Shown here piece after piece: positions 26,090 to 34,555 of a DNA stretch of 64,000 nucleotides. A program made the translations under genes and the position numbers. Where the stretch lies: the NCBI GenBank assembly GCA_045112155.1, contig JBGUHN010000070.1, positions 62,001 through 126,000 of the forward strand, in the 5' to 3' direction. The DNA comes from Chordicoccus sp045112155 (lineage in GTDB: Bacteria; Bacillota; Clostridia; Lachnospirales; Lachnospiraceae). Numbering within the stretch: position 1 is the stretch's first letter; each line of letters starts with the position of its first letter. Under the pieces are notes generated by a model that did no database searches, was not told the DNA's origin, and was given only the letters and a program-made list of their open reading frames with translations.

Positions 26090-26338
26090 ATGATAGTAGT
26101 GAATGTCACCGTGTCGGCGCTTGAAAAGGTTTATAATATGAATCTGGAAGAAAAAGCGCTTATAGGGGATGTAATTGCGGAAATCGCGGGTCTTGTCGGA
26201 CAAAAAGAGCATCTGAATTATGACGGAGATCTGAGAGAGATGGTCCTGGGATCGAAGGATCTGGGACTGGTCTTCAGCCGTGACCGTACTCTTGCGGATT
26301 ACGGGATACTGACAGGGGCGGAACTGATCATTGTCTGA
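26090..26338 (+). CDS. esaB: YukD/EsaB-like ubiquitin-fold protein
   Basis: An 82-residue ubiquitin-like protein of the YukD/EsaB family, a core component of type VII secretion in Firmicutes with a proposed regulatory or structural role in the cytoplasm. The pattern is typical: beta strands with V-x-V starts, then a polar helix (ALIGDVIAEIAGLVG), LGLVFSRDRTLADYGILTGAELIIV at the end, and no C-terminal GG. RBS AAGGAGG lies 6 bases upstream. It is the last gene of the first half of the core. Confidence 0.88.
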   Translation: MIVVNVTVSALEKVYNMNLEEKALIGDVIAEIAGLVGQKEHLNYDGDLREMVLGSKDLGLVFSRDRTLADYGILTGAELIIV

Positions 26339-26341
26339 AAT

Positions 26342-26411
26342 ACCGTTTGTCGGATTTTGTGTACAGTTTATCGGATGTTATTATTTGCTTATTCATGGTG
26401 TAGTATATTAT
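26342..26411 (+). promoter_or_regulatory. Candidate LytTR-box pair and promoter of the second WXG100 operon
   Basis: ACCGTTTGTCGGAT (26342-26355) and ACAGTTTATCGGAT (26363-26376) are a near-perfect direct repeat with a 21-bp period, as expected for LytTR dimers on DNA. A -10 TATTAT (26406-26411) starts 43 bases after the second box, the same distance as at 18845. A TTGCTT at 26385 gives only 15-base spacing. Confidence 0.6.
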
Positions 26412-26436
26412 ACATAGCTTAAGAGAGGTGATGATT

Positions 26437-26793
26437 ATGTTGATCCGCACTGATCCGGATGTCTTAATGATAAAAAGTGAAGAACTGCAGAATCTTGCGA
26501 ATCGTATGGTCAGGTACACGGATGAATTATATGAGATAGAGTCCGGTATGAGACGAATGTCATCCCTGGCTGAATGTGTTATTCCGGTGAGTGCACAGAT
26601 AGGAAGACTGACAGAAGAAGCAAGGGCACTGCTTGCCAGTGCTGATGCCCTTAGCGAAATTGCGCTCCTGTATAGAAGATGTGAGCAGTCATCCGTGGAA
26701 ACAGTATATGAGGGAACTGCTATTACTACAAAGTATGTTAAGGCAGACAAGGTAGGGAAGATTGACCCTTCACAAGCCGGAAGTTTCTGGTAA
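26437..26793 (+). CDS. WXG100-like helical protein without W-x-G
   Basis: A 118-residue all-alpha protein. Two long helices are predicted (PDVLMIKSEELQNLANRMV..., then a second half with LLASADALSEIALLYRRCE), which contain a YxxxE export-type motif, but there is no clear W-x-G turn. The C-terminal tail is longer than usual and ends SQAGSFW. The ATG at 26437 is preferred because AGAGG lies 8 bases upstream; nearby in-frame GTG (26428) and ATG (26431) overlap or touch the ribosome site. It is first in the operon controlled by the box pair upstream, so it is likely a secreted partner protein. Confidence 0.75.
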   Translation: MLIRTDPDVLMIKSEELQNLANRMVRYTDELYEIESGMRRMSSLAECVIPVSAQIGRLTEEARALLASADALSEIALLYRRCEQSSVETVYEGTAITTKYVKADKVGKIDPSQAGSFW

Positions 26794-26823
26794 AAAAGCG
26801 ATTATCTGCGGAAAGGGAGAAAA

Positions 26824-27123
26824 ATGAGTATTATAGAGACAGATACAAGCTACATGAAACGGGATGTAGGGGAGATAACCCAATACATATCGGAATTAAA
26901 GAGCGCGGCGAGTGAACTTGAGACATTACTTGGTTCCCTGCACTCCGGCTGGGTAGGTGTGGCGGCAACTACATATGAAACTTCACTCCGCGGGGATCTT
27001 GACAGGCTGAAAAATCTGACAGCCCTCCTTGAGGAATTGAATAAGGGTACAGATTTTGCCCGGTCGAAATACGAGAGCTGTGAAAACAACATATCAGAAA
27101 TAATTTCGTCGATTACGATTTAG
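26824..27123 (+). CDS. WXG100-family protein
   Basis: A 99-residue protein with the helical hairpin pattern, the turn SGWVGVAATTYE (W-V-G) and the C-terminal YESCE export-type motif. Together with the three neighbours it forms a run of WXG100-like genes that probably give hetero-dimers. RBS AAGGGAG lies about 5 bases before ATG. It is followed 10 bases later by the next gene. Confidence 0.9.
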   Translation: MSIIETDTSYMKRDVGEITQYISELKSAASELETLLGSLHSGWVGVAATTYETSLRGDLDRLKNLTALLEELNKGTDFARSKYESCENNISEIISSITI

Positions 27124-27133
27124 GGAGGTGCCT

Positions 27134-27451
27134 ATGCCGAATGTTCAATTAAGAGTGAATCCGGAAGAGCTGAAAAACATTTCAATACGCATTGAAGATC
27201 AGGCAGCAAGGGTCCGCAGTAACCTTCAGTCAATAAAAGATACAATGTCACAGACGGGATCCTACTGGTACGGAGACGCGGCTGAAGCTGACAGATCAGA
27301 GTTCACAGGTCTTCGGGAAGAGATGGATACCTTGATCAGCAGTTTGATTAATCAGCCGCAGAAACTGCGTCAGATTGCCGGAATCATGGAATCAACGGAA
27401 GGAAATAATGTTATTCTGGCAAATGGACTGTCGAAAGAAGAGTTTGTCTGA
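27134..27451 (+). CDS. WXG100-family protein
   Basis: A 105-residue protein. The turn is SYWYGDAAEADR (W-Y-G). The tail LANGLSKEEFV matches the tail of the WXG100 protein at 19259 (LANSLSKEDFV), so these two are the closest pair in the locus and probably arose by duplication. The aromatic residue of the export motif is missing (IMESTEG in place of IYESTES). Start: ATG at 27134, with GGGAGG 5 bases before it; an in-frame GTG at 27128 overlaps the ribosome site. Confidence 0.9.
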   Translation: MPNVQLRVNPEELKNISIRIEDQAARVRSNLQSIKDTMSQTGSYWYGDAAEADRSEFTGLREEMDTLISSLINQPQKLRQIAGIMESTEGNNVILANGLSKEEFV

Positions 27452-27472
27452 TAACTCCGGGGGAACAGAGAT

Positions 27473-27778
27473 ATGAGTGAAATATTAGATATAGTACTTG
27501 ATATTGAAGAAGCAGGTAAAAAAGCACAGGAACTTGAAAATCTGGCTTCGCAGCTGGAGAAGATCTCAGACACTGAGCTTGATGAAATTCTTACAAGTAT
27601 TCAGAACGCATGGAAAGGCGATAACGCCACGGCATTTATAAAGAAGGGAACGACCCTGGCCGGAAATATCAACACATCCGCCGGTCAATTGCGGCGAATA
27701 GCGGAGACGATCAGGACTATTGCCAAGAATCTGCAGGCAGCCGATGCACAGGCAGCTGCAACTGCAAGTAAGACTTGA
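27473..27778 (+). CDS. WXG100-family protein
   Basis: A 101-residue protein with the turn NAWKGDNATAFI (W-K-G), acidic first helix, and an Ala/Gln-rich end (ADAQAAATASKT). No YxxxE motif is present, so its partner may carry the export signal, as known for WXG100 heterodimers. It lies 21 bases after the previous WXG100 gene and 42 before the FHA-ABC gene. Confidence 0.9.
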   Translation: MSEILDIVLDIEEAGKKAQELENLASQLEKISDTELDEILTSIQNAWKGDNATAFIKKGTTLAGNINTSAGQLRRIAETIRTIAKNLQAADAQAAATASKT

Positions 27779-27820
27779 TCTTGAGCCTGTGACTAAAGGT
27801 ATAAAGAAGAGGGAAAACAG

Positions 27821-30187
27821 ATGCCTAATTTTGAGGATCAGACTGTCAGGTTCGCGCCTGGCAGTTCGCCATATAAGACCACACATAATCCATCCGGAAC
27901 AAAGCTATTAATTTTTGATGGAGATAAAGCGCCGGCTGAGTACGACCTGCGAAGTTTCGGAAAGAATATAATAACTTTCGGCAGAAATCCTGAGAACAAT
28001 GATATAGTCCTGACGTCCAAGATCGCCAGCAGACAGCATGGATATTTTGAACTGCGGAATGGCCGAATCTTTGTGTATGATCAGAACAGTATGAATGGGC
28101 TGATACTGAATAGTACATATATTCAGAGCGCTGCATTTGGCGGAGGCGATATACTGCGCATAGATGATCCGAAGAACGATATACAGAATAACATTCTCAT
28201 GATGCTGAATACCGAGGAGGCTTCGTCGTGGAAAAGCGTGAGATTGGATAGAGATGTCTTTACCATAGGCCGGGCTGCGGGTAATTCTCTCCAGCTCGGT
28301 CATATCAGTGTCTCTTCAAGGCATGCGCGAATTGTACGGAATCAGGGAAGGTTCATACTGTATGACGAAAACAGCACGAACGGCACATACGTAAACGGCA
28401 TAAAGGTCACCGGTGCACGGCCTCTTTCTGAAAAAGATGTCATTATTATAACGAATACGAAACTGATTTTTTCTAACGGTCATTTGTTCTGCTGCACATA
28501 TACGCAGGGCATAGGTATTCACGTATCGAATATCGTCAAGCAAGTCAAACTGAAAAGGAAATCGAAAATTATCTGCAATGGCGTCACTCTGGATATCAGA
28601 CCTGCAGAGCTGGTCGCCATTATCGGCGGTTCCGGTGCAGGAAAGACGACGCTCATGAATGCGATCTGCGGTTATAATAAGCCGACATCCGGGCAGGTCA
28701 TTATCAATGGTGAGAGTCTATATGACAGGGACACTTATGAAGCGCTGAAGAACATCATAGGGTATGTGCCTCAGCAGGATATTGTGTACGATAACCTGAC
28801 ACTCTTTGATATGCTTAATTATGCGGCAAAGCTCAGACTGCCGGATGATGTCACCAGGGAAGAGAGGGAAAACCGGGTCCTCTCCGTTATCCAAACGGTA
28901 GAACTCACAGAGCAGAAGGATAATATGATACGCTCCCTCAGCGGCGGTCAGAAAAAGAGGGCGTCGATTGCGGTAGAGCTTCTTTCTGATCCGCAGCTGT
29001 TTTTCCTGGATGAACCCGCATCAGGTCTCGACCCCGGTACGGAACGCAACCTGATGAACACACTAAAGAATATGACTAAATCGGGGAAGACTGTAATCCT
29101 TGTCACCCACAGTACACTGAATCTTCAGAACTGTGACAAGATCCTTTTCATGGGAAAGGGCGGAAACCTGTGCTACGCCGGAGATTACGAGTCAGCAGAA
29201 AAATTCTTCGAGGTCGATAATCTTGTCGACGTCTACAACATGATTACTGACAATCCGTTGTATTGGAGAAGAAAGTACGACAGTATTGCAGCCGCCGGTC
29301 AAAGCGGGCGAATAGCGCAGGGTGCCGGCGGGGATCGCAAAAATAGAGCGAAACGAGATAAGCATAGCCCGATTAAGCAGATCGGAGTACTCAGCGCAAG
29401 ATACGCAAAGCTTCTTCTGAACGACAGGCAGAGACTAGGCATGCTTCTTGCCCAGGCCCCGCTTCTCGCTCTGCTGATTTCGCTGGTCAAAGACGGGAAT
29501 CAGTTTGAAAACTACGGTATAACAAAATCGCTTCTTTTCGCTCTTTCCTGCTCCGCATTTTGGATCGGAACGCTCAATGCCATACAGGAAGTCTGCAAGG
29601 AGCGCGTTATTCTTCGAAGAGAATATATGACAGGACTCAAGCTGGGGCCGTATATTATCTCTAAGTTCGTTGTATTGGGCGTCCTGTCAATCATCCAGTC
29701 GCTGCTCCTCACCGGAGTGTTTTATCTGACTGTCGGTGCGCCGGAGCAGGGTGTTATGATACATCCGTTTCCGGAGCTCTTCCTGACAACGTTCCTGACC
29801 GCAATCTCGGCATCGGCTATGGGCATTTTCGCGTCCAGTCTGTTTAAAAACCCAGATCGGGCAATGACAGTCGCGCCCCTGCTGCTTATGCCGCAGATCC
29901 TCTTTTCCGGCCTGCTCTTCAAGTTGGAAGGCGTTACCAAGATTATTTCCTGGTTCGCGATCTGCAGATGGTCAATGGAGGGCTATGGTACGATTGCTGA
30001 TCTGAACGGGCTGAAGTATATGGTGGAAATTAACGGCGAAATGACAGAAATTGCCCATGAGGCAGAGGATTTCTTTGAATATACGGCGGGACATCTGACC
30101 CGGTCGTGGCTCTATATGCTTATCTTCGTCATCGTATTTGCGGTGCTCAGCGGTATTTCGCTTATGGGCATCAGAAAAGACCGATAA
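27821..30187 (+). CDS. FHA-FHA-ABC transporter fusion (ATPase plus ABC2-type membrane domain)
   Basis: A 788-residue protein. Two FHA domains come first (about 45-105: GRNPENND, SRQHGYF, NSMNGLILN; about 145-200: GRAAGNSLQ, SSRHARIV, NSTNGTYVN), both with the Arg, Ser/His and Asn residues that bind phospho-Thr. An ABC ATPase follows (Walker A GGSGAGKTT about 268, signature LSGGQKKR about 372, Walker B LFFLDEPASGLDPG about 393), then an ABC2-type membrane domain with about six helices (540-785), like ABCG half-transporters. It would work as a dimer gated by phospho-proteins. Its substrate is unknown. Co-transcription with WXG100 genes ties it to the secretion system and to the kinase/phosphatase set. 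Confidence 0.92.
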   Translation: MPNFEDQTVRFAPGSSPYKTTHNPSGTKLLIFDGDKAPAEYDLRSFGKNIITFGRNPENNDIVLTSKIASRQHGYFELRNGRIFVYDQNSMNGLILNSTYIQSAAFGGGDILRIDDPKNDIQNNILMMLNTEEASSWKSVRLDRDVFTIGRAAGNSLQLGHISVSSRHARIVRNQGRFILYDENSTNGTYVNGIKVTGARPLSEKDVIIITNTKLIFSNGHLFCCTYTQGIGIHVSNIVKQVKLKRKSKIICNGVTLDIRPAELVAIIGGSGAGKTTLMNAICGYNKPTSGQVIINGESLYDRDTYEALKNIIGYVPQQDIVYDNLTLFDMLNYAAKLRLPDDVTREERENRVLSVIQTVELTEQKDNMIRSLSGGQKKRASIAVELLSDPQLFFLDEPASGLDPGTERNLMNTLKNMTKSGKTVILVTHSTLNLQNCDKILFMGKGGNLCYAGDYESAEKFFEVDNLVDVYNMITDNPLYWRRKYDSIAAAGQSGRIAQGAGGDRKNRAKRDKHSPIKQIGVLSARYAKLLLNDRQRLGMLLAQAPLLALLISLVKDGNQFENYGITKSLLFALSCSAFWIGTLNAIQEVCKERVILRREYMTGLKLGPYIISKFVVLGVLSIIQSLLLTGVFYLTVGAPEQGVMIHPFPELFLTTFLTAISASAMGIFASSLFKNPDRAMTVAPLLLMPQILFSGLLFKLEGVTKIISWFAICRWSMEGYGTIADLNGLKYMVEINGEMTEIAHEAEDFFEYTAGHLTRSWLYMLIFVIVFAVLSGISLMGIRKDR

Positions 30188-30232
30188 ACATATATTTTGA
30201 TAAAAATTAAAGGGGAAACAGGAGGTACTCTT

Positions 30233-32053
30233 ATGTTTTGTATGTATTGCGGAACGCAGCTCGAGGATGGAAGTCAATTCTGCTATAAGTGCGGAAAAAG
30301 GGTCCTGGCGCAAAATATTAAGAAAACTGAAGCTCCGGCACCTGAGAAAGTGAACAATATCAATGAAAACGATGAGCAGACAGTAGCTGTGCGCAGCACG
30401 CTGTCACCTCAAAAAAACGAAAACGCGAATCATCCGACAGAAAGGTGGGATTCAGAACCCGGGAAAAATCCGATGACAAGTTCTGCACCGGTCAGACGAC
30501 CTGAACTAAAACCTGTAACACCGCAGAATAATGTCCCGGTCAGACGGCCCGAACCAAACTCCGGTACACCGCAGAATAATGTCCCGGTCAGACAACCTGA
30601 ACCAGAAGCCAGTGCATCGCCGAATAACGAGACAGACAATATGGCTGAAATAAAAAGAGAAGTGCCGGCTGTTGTAACGGTACCTCCTCGATATACAGCT
30701 GATCCCGGTAATGGAAGTATGAATGAAAGAACGCCGGGTGCCGGTGCCCCGGTATACAATCAGACATATAAATTTACATCGATAGGGCTGCTTGCCGCTG
30801 CGTTAATTATCACATTAACGCAGGCGTGGTACTCTGTATCGGCTGGCCTGAGCAGCATTCTCGGGCTGGGAGGAGGATACTTCAGTATTGACAGTTATCT
30901 GCCCGAAAGCGCCCTGAATATCCTTAATTCAATGAAGAACGGTAAGCTTGGTCTGATTGATTCCTATCGGATCTTAAAAGCCTTCTACGAAATTATGGAC
31001 GTGTTTGGTGAAGATGCGTCAGATGTTAAAGCTTATGTTACTCTGTACCTCTTCTTAATCGTTGCGATAATCGGTGTTGCGGTGATTGAGTTAATTCTCA
31101 AGGTTCTCGATAAAGACACCAACTTTGTGGCATTTGCCATGTATCTGCTCGGTCTTCTTATAACATATGGCTTTGCATATTATCTAAATGATGAAATTGG
31201 CAGCAATCTTTTGGGTATTTCAATATGGGCTGTCATTAGCACGCTGCTGGCTCTCGCGTGTTCGATCGTATGGATTTATTACCGAAAGTCCGCGACCCAA
31301 GTCTCTTCCGGTGATGCACAGAAATCCAGCTGGAATGCTTCTGAGACGAGAGCAAGAGCCGGGCACGTCATCAATAAGAGCCGCGAAACAGCAGAAGTGA
31401 TATGGCAGGGTTCCTGGGGAGACTATGTCAGACATCACAGAGCGGCGGTGATCGTGGCTGCGGCAGCTTTTATTGGCCTTTCAGTTTTACTTCGTTTGAC
31501 AGGCTACAGTGATTTTAGTATTATGCTGAGGTACTGTTATAATTTCTTTACGGCAGTATCGTTCGGACTGGCTGTCGTTTATGCCGATCATAAAGAATAT
31601 TGGTTCCTGGCTATTTTAGCTGCTTTGTGCTTTGTCGGTGATCTGCTTCTCAATTTTCAGAATTTGTCTTATATGTCTTTCTTATATCTCTGCTATGTTC
31701 TGTTTGGCAACGCTTTGACGGTAGGAGCGATTTACCTGATAGGAAGATATGCTCAGAACTATACATTGATTCTTATGACGATTGCCGGTGTACTTGTAAA
31801 ACCGATACTGAAGCCACTTTTAGGTGCTGGCATAGTCAATTTTGACAGCTATACAATGTTCAGCCTTGTGGGTATTATCGGAGCTGTGCTCTTATATATG
31901 TTTGGAAATGAGGCGTTCTGCGCAATCTTCAGCCTGCCGGAATGGCGGTTCGAAGGCGTGCAGGGAAAGCAGACAATAAAATGCCCGGTCTGCGGCAGTG
32001 ATGTGGAGGCAGGGTCTGCCTTCTGCAGCAGATGCGGCAGTAAGCTCTTTTAA
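30233..32053 (+). CDS. Polytopic membrane protein with zinc ribbons at both ends
   Basis: A 606-residue protein. It starts with a zinc ribbon (CMYCGTQLEDGSQFCYKCG) and ends with another (CPVCGSDVEAGSAFCSRCG). Between them are a Pro-rich linker with a tandem NNVPVRRPEP-type repeat (about 80-130) and about ten hydrophobic helices (180-570). I do not recognise the membrane domain. The start at 30233 is set by AGGAGGT 5 bases upstream; the frame is open further but without a ribosome site. It is the last gene of the second core operon. With EsaA-like and EssA-like genes absent, it is a candidate for a membrane subunit of the secretion machine, by context only. Confidence 0.82.
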   Translation: MFCMYCGTQLEDGSQFCYKCGKRVLAQNIKKTEAPAPEKVNNINENDEQTVAVRSTLSPQKNENANHPTERWDSEPGKNPMTSSAPVRRPELKPVTPQNNVPVRRPEPNSGTPQNNVPVRQPEPEASASPNNETDNMAEIKREVPAVVTVPPRYTADPGNGSMNERTPGAGAPVYNQTYKFTSIGLLAAALIITLTQAWYSVSAGLSSILGLGGGYFSIDSYLPESALNILNSMKNGKLGLIDSYRILKAFYEIMDVFGEDASDVKAYVTLYLFLIVAIIGVAVIELILKVLDKDTNFVAFAMYLLGLLITYGFAYYLNDEIGSNLLGISIWAVISTLLALACSIVWIYYRKSATQVSSGDAQKSSWNASETRARAGHVINKSRETAEVIWQGSWGDYVRHHRAAVIVAAAAFIGLSVLLRLTGYSDFSIMLRYCYNFFTAVSFGLAVVYADHKEYWFLAILAALCFVGDLLLNFQNLSYMSFLYLCYVLFGNALTVGAIYLIGRYAQNYTLILMTIAGVLVKPILKPLLGAGIVNFDSYTMFSLVGIIGAVLLYMFGNEAFCAIFSLPEWRFEGVQGKQTIKCPVCGSDVEAGSAFCSRCGSKLF

Positions 32054-32060
32054 GAGGTAG

Positions 32061-32597
32061 AAATATTCAAAGTATTACGAATCAATACAGACATCATATT
32101 TACAGGCTAATCGACTGAAGAATAATGTCACCGTGATCGTCCGGCAGAGGGATGTTTTTTCCGCAAAGCAGCTTCATGATATTGCGCTTGAAAAAGCGCG
32201 GTCAGTGGTAATTCCTGGAAATGATACGAACAACACGCAGTGCAATTACGGGCTGAAGAAACTTAACAGAAACAGGGCTAAAGGAAACCCGCAGACAATT
32301 AATACTCTTATAGACCCTGGTCCACGAACTTACACATATCTGGCAGAAATCGGCGAAATAGACAAAGCTAAGAGATATGAAATCAATCGAAGCGGTGATA
32401 CGACAAGTCCGTATGGAATCGGTATGCAGATGTATATGAAAAATACCAGATATAGGAGACGCGGCAGATCAATACCAAGAGGACGCCGTTCAAGAAAAAA
32501 TTCCCGCCAGTATAATGATTGTAGATCTTACAGAAGTCGGCAGTTGAGACCAAATATAAGGTGGAGACTGCCGTTTTTGGATTATGAAGGGATTATC
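32061..32597 (+). pseudogene. Fragment of a CASTOR/POLLUX-like ion-channel protein
   Basis: The frame is open from 32061 through the next remnant, but only the first part (about 32118-32300) looks like a real protein: NNVTVIVRQRDVF, LEKARSVVIPGNDTNN and KGNPQTINTL. This resembles the cytoplasmic RCK-type region of CASTOR/POLLUX-like channels of bacteria. Upstream transmembrane parts are gone, and after NTL the sequence turns into a basic, low-quality stretch (RRRGRSIPRGRRSRK). There is no start codon with a ribosome site. I read it as a degraded piece left after a deletion. The family call is from memory of the motif, moderate at best. Confidence 0.45.
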
Positions 32598-32852
32598 ATG
32601 GACACTGACAAATTGTGCAGAGGATGTTTTACAGAACTCCTGAATACTGAGAAGAGATGCCCGTATTGCGGCTTTGACACGAAGGAGTAAGAGCGGGATA
32701 GGAGACCGGCTGTGTATGCATTATGTGCAGTAATGTACAAAATGATGACAGGAAAAACGCCGGATGATCTTTTTATTCGAGCCGATGATAACCGAAGTAG
32801 TGAAAAGCTAATGAATGGAACCAGAAAGCCGCTGAGAACCAATTTTTATTGA
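32598..32852 (+). pseudogene. Remnant of a zinc-ribbon Ser/Thr kinase with its centre deleted
   Basis: ATG at 32598 starts MDTDKLCRGCFTELLN...CPYCGF, the same zinc ribbon as the kinase at 42320 (MEYKKLCKGCFREI, CPYCGF). After a TAA (32688) the same frame continues with VYALCAVMYKMMTGKTPDD, which matches the kinase C-lobe (VYAMCATMFWLLTGKVPES in the intact paralogue), then ends at a TGA. Glycine loop, catalytic loop and DFG are missing. So about 230 residues between ribbon and C-lobe were lost. A short ribbon-only peptide could still be made. Confidence 0.7.
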
Positions 32853-32901
32853 GTTGCGTTATACTTAAAAGCAGTATTGACAGCTTTTGGAGACTTCAGA
32901 C

Positions 32902-34437
32902 ATGGGAAAAAGAAGGATATTGAAACTGATAGTCATTACATTAGGTGCATTTCTGTGCGCTGAAATAGGAATCTTTGTTTATCAAAGCAATTTCGGTACG
33001 ATCGGCTATACCAGAAGTCTTAATCTGGGTAATAAGTATTTCTTATCTGAGGACTATGAAAGTGCAATTAGCGCATTTTCCAAAGCGATAGATATTGATA
33101 GCATGAATGCTGATGCGTACGTTGGTCGCGGCGATGCCTATAAAGCACAGGGTGATTATGCAAGCGCATGGTCAGATTACGAGACTGCTCAGGAGATTTC
33201 CGGAGATGAGTCGATACTAAGGGAGAAAATAGGCCAGACGGAAATAACGGTCATTTCAGAGGACGGCAGAGGTGTGGAGGGTGCCGCCGTTGTATTGAAT
33301 GGCAGCGGACACTCATATGAACTGATGACCGATAAGAACGGACATGCATCGGAGGTCCTGTTCCCTGAAAAATACGATGTTGAGATTGTCAAGGAGGAAT
33401 ATGACTCGTTAACTACAGAGGTATCTGCACAGGACGGGGGAATTGTTGTTGATCAGATAGAGATTAAAAAAAGTATAAAAGTAGCAGTAGATCCGGAAAA
33501 TGCGCTGCACGAAATTGACCGCAACATGGGAAACTACATCTTTTTGGTCTTAATGCAGGAATATGACAACAAGAACCAAAATGTAAATGTTGATGTAATC
33601 CTGTCGGATGCAGAAAAAATCAGAGCAGCAGCACTTGCGGCTGATTCGGATGGGGTCATAAACAGCTACTTTAGAAGTGAGAACGGAAGAATTGTGCTTG
33701 ACGCAAATGCAGCACTGGGGCCGGCCGGTGACGGATACCATGGCTGGTCTGTTTCAAAACAGGAGGTTGAGGACAATTGCAGGAATCTGTTCGGAACAGA
33801 GGCAAAATGGGAGGAGATGCAGACAATTACTAAGGCTGTTTTCTTTGATGCAGTAAAATATACCGATACTTCCGGAACATACGCTCTGTTCCTTGATTCG
33901 GAAATCGAATCGGAGACTGATATGGAAAGCCACACATACAAAGTTTCCGAAAGCGGTGACGGCTATATTGGAGAAGTAGAGTTTTATTGGGGATATTGGG
34001 GTAAGCTGTCAAAGAATCCCGACCTTTCAAATTATATTGTCACATATGAAATGAAACCAAACGAGGCGTCGTCATACGGATTGGTTATTTCGTCGATGAG
34101 GATTACAAAAATTGATGATAATACGGGCGGATTTGAAATGACAAATTCCGAGCCGACTGCTGCCGAAACTCAGAGGAGTACTTTTTATGGCGTGTGGTGC
34201 TTTGCATCAAAAGATCAGAATGAAGCGCAAAAGGTCGCAAACAGAATGAATGAACTTGGATTGAACGGACAGATCTTCATTTCCAGCGACTGGAGTAATC
34301 TGAACCAGGAGAAATGGTACTGCGTATCGGCAGGTTCATGTCATAGTGAATCTGAAGCAGAAGCGGTTTTAGCGATGGCCATAAATGCCGGTTTTGCCGA
34401 TGCCTATATAAAGTACTCGGGAAACTATTTGAGATAA
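32902..34437 (+). CDS. Membrane-anchored TPR protein with SPOR-like C-terminus (paralogue 1)
   Basis: A 511-residue member of the local TPR family. A short basic start, one membrane helix (about 7-27), and the family TPR block follow (about 33-105: LGNKYF, AISAFSKAIDID, YVGRGDAYKAQGDY). Then comes a small beta domain like carboxypeptidase-regulatory or CnaB folds (about 112-190), a unique middle, and a C-terminal SPOR-like domain (about 425-511: YGVWCFASKDQNEA, WYCVSAGSCHSESEA). SPOR domains bind glycan strands without stem peptides. The ATG at 32902 has GGAG 9 bases upstream; an in-frame TTG lies at 32887. The bulk should be outside the membrane. Confidence 0.82.
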   Translation: MGKRRILKLIVITLGAFLCAEIGIFVYQSNFGTIGYTRSLNLGNKYFLSEDYESAISAFSKAIDIDSMNADAYVGRGDAYKAQGDYASAWSDYETAQEISGDESILREKIGQTEITVISEDGRGVEGAAVVLNGSGHSYELMTDKNGHASEVLFPEKYDVEIVKEEYDSLTTEVSAQDGGIVVDQIEIKKSIKVAVDPENALHEIDRNMGNYIFLVLMQEYDNKNQNVNVDVILSDAEKIRAAALAADSDGVINSYFRSENGRIVLDANAALGPAGDGYHGWSVSKQEVEDNCRNLFGTEAKWEEMQTITKAVFFDAVKYTDTSGTYALFLDSEIESETDMESHTYKVSESGDGYIGEVEFYWGYWGKLSKNPDLSNYIVTYEMKPNEASSYGLVISSMRITKIDDNTGGFEMTNSEPTAAETQRSTFYGVWCFASKDQNEAQKVANRMNELGLNGQIFISSDWSNLNQEKWYCVSAGSCHSESEAEAVLAMAINAGFADAYIKYSGNYLR

Positions 34438-34555
34438 TCGAGGATTGGCAGAATGCTCGCCCGATAGGAGTTCAGGCAAATGCAGCGGGCAGTGCCATCA
34501 ACCTATATTTCGGAATAGAAGCAGGGGCTTCATGAATTCAGACGGAGAAAAATAG

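Noticed and set aside
32133..32690. One gene of 185 residues
   Set aside because: The frame joins a channel-like piece, a basic low-quality stretch and a zinc ribbon; better explained as two neighbouring remnants.
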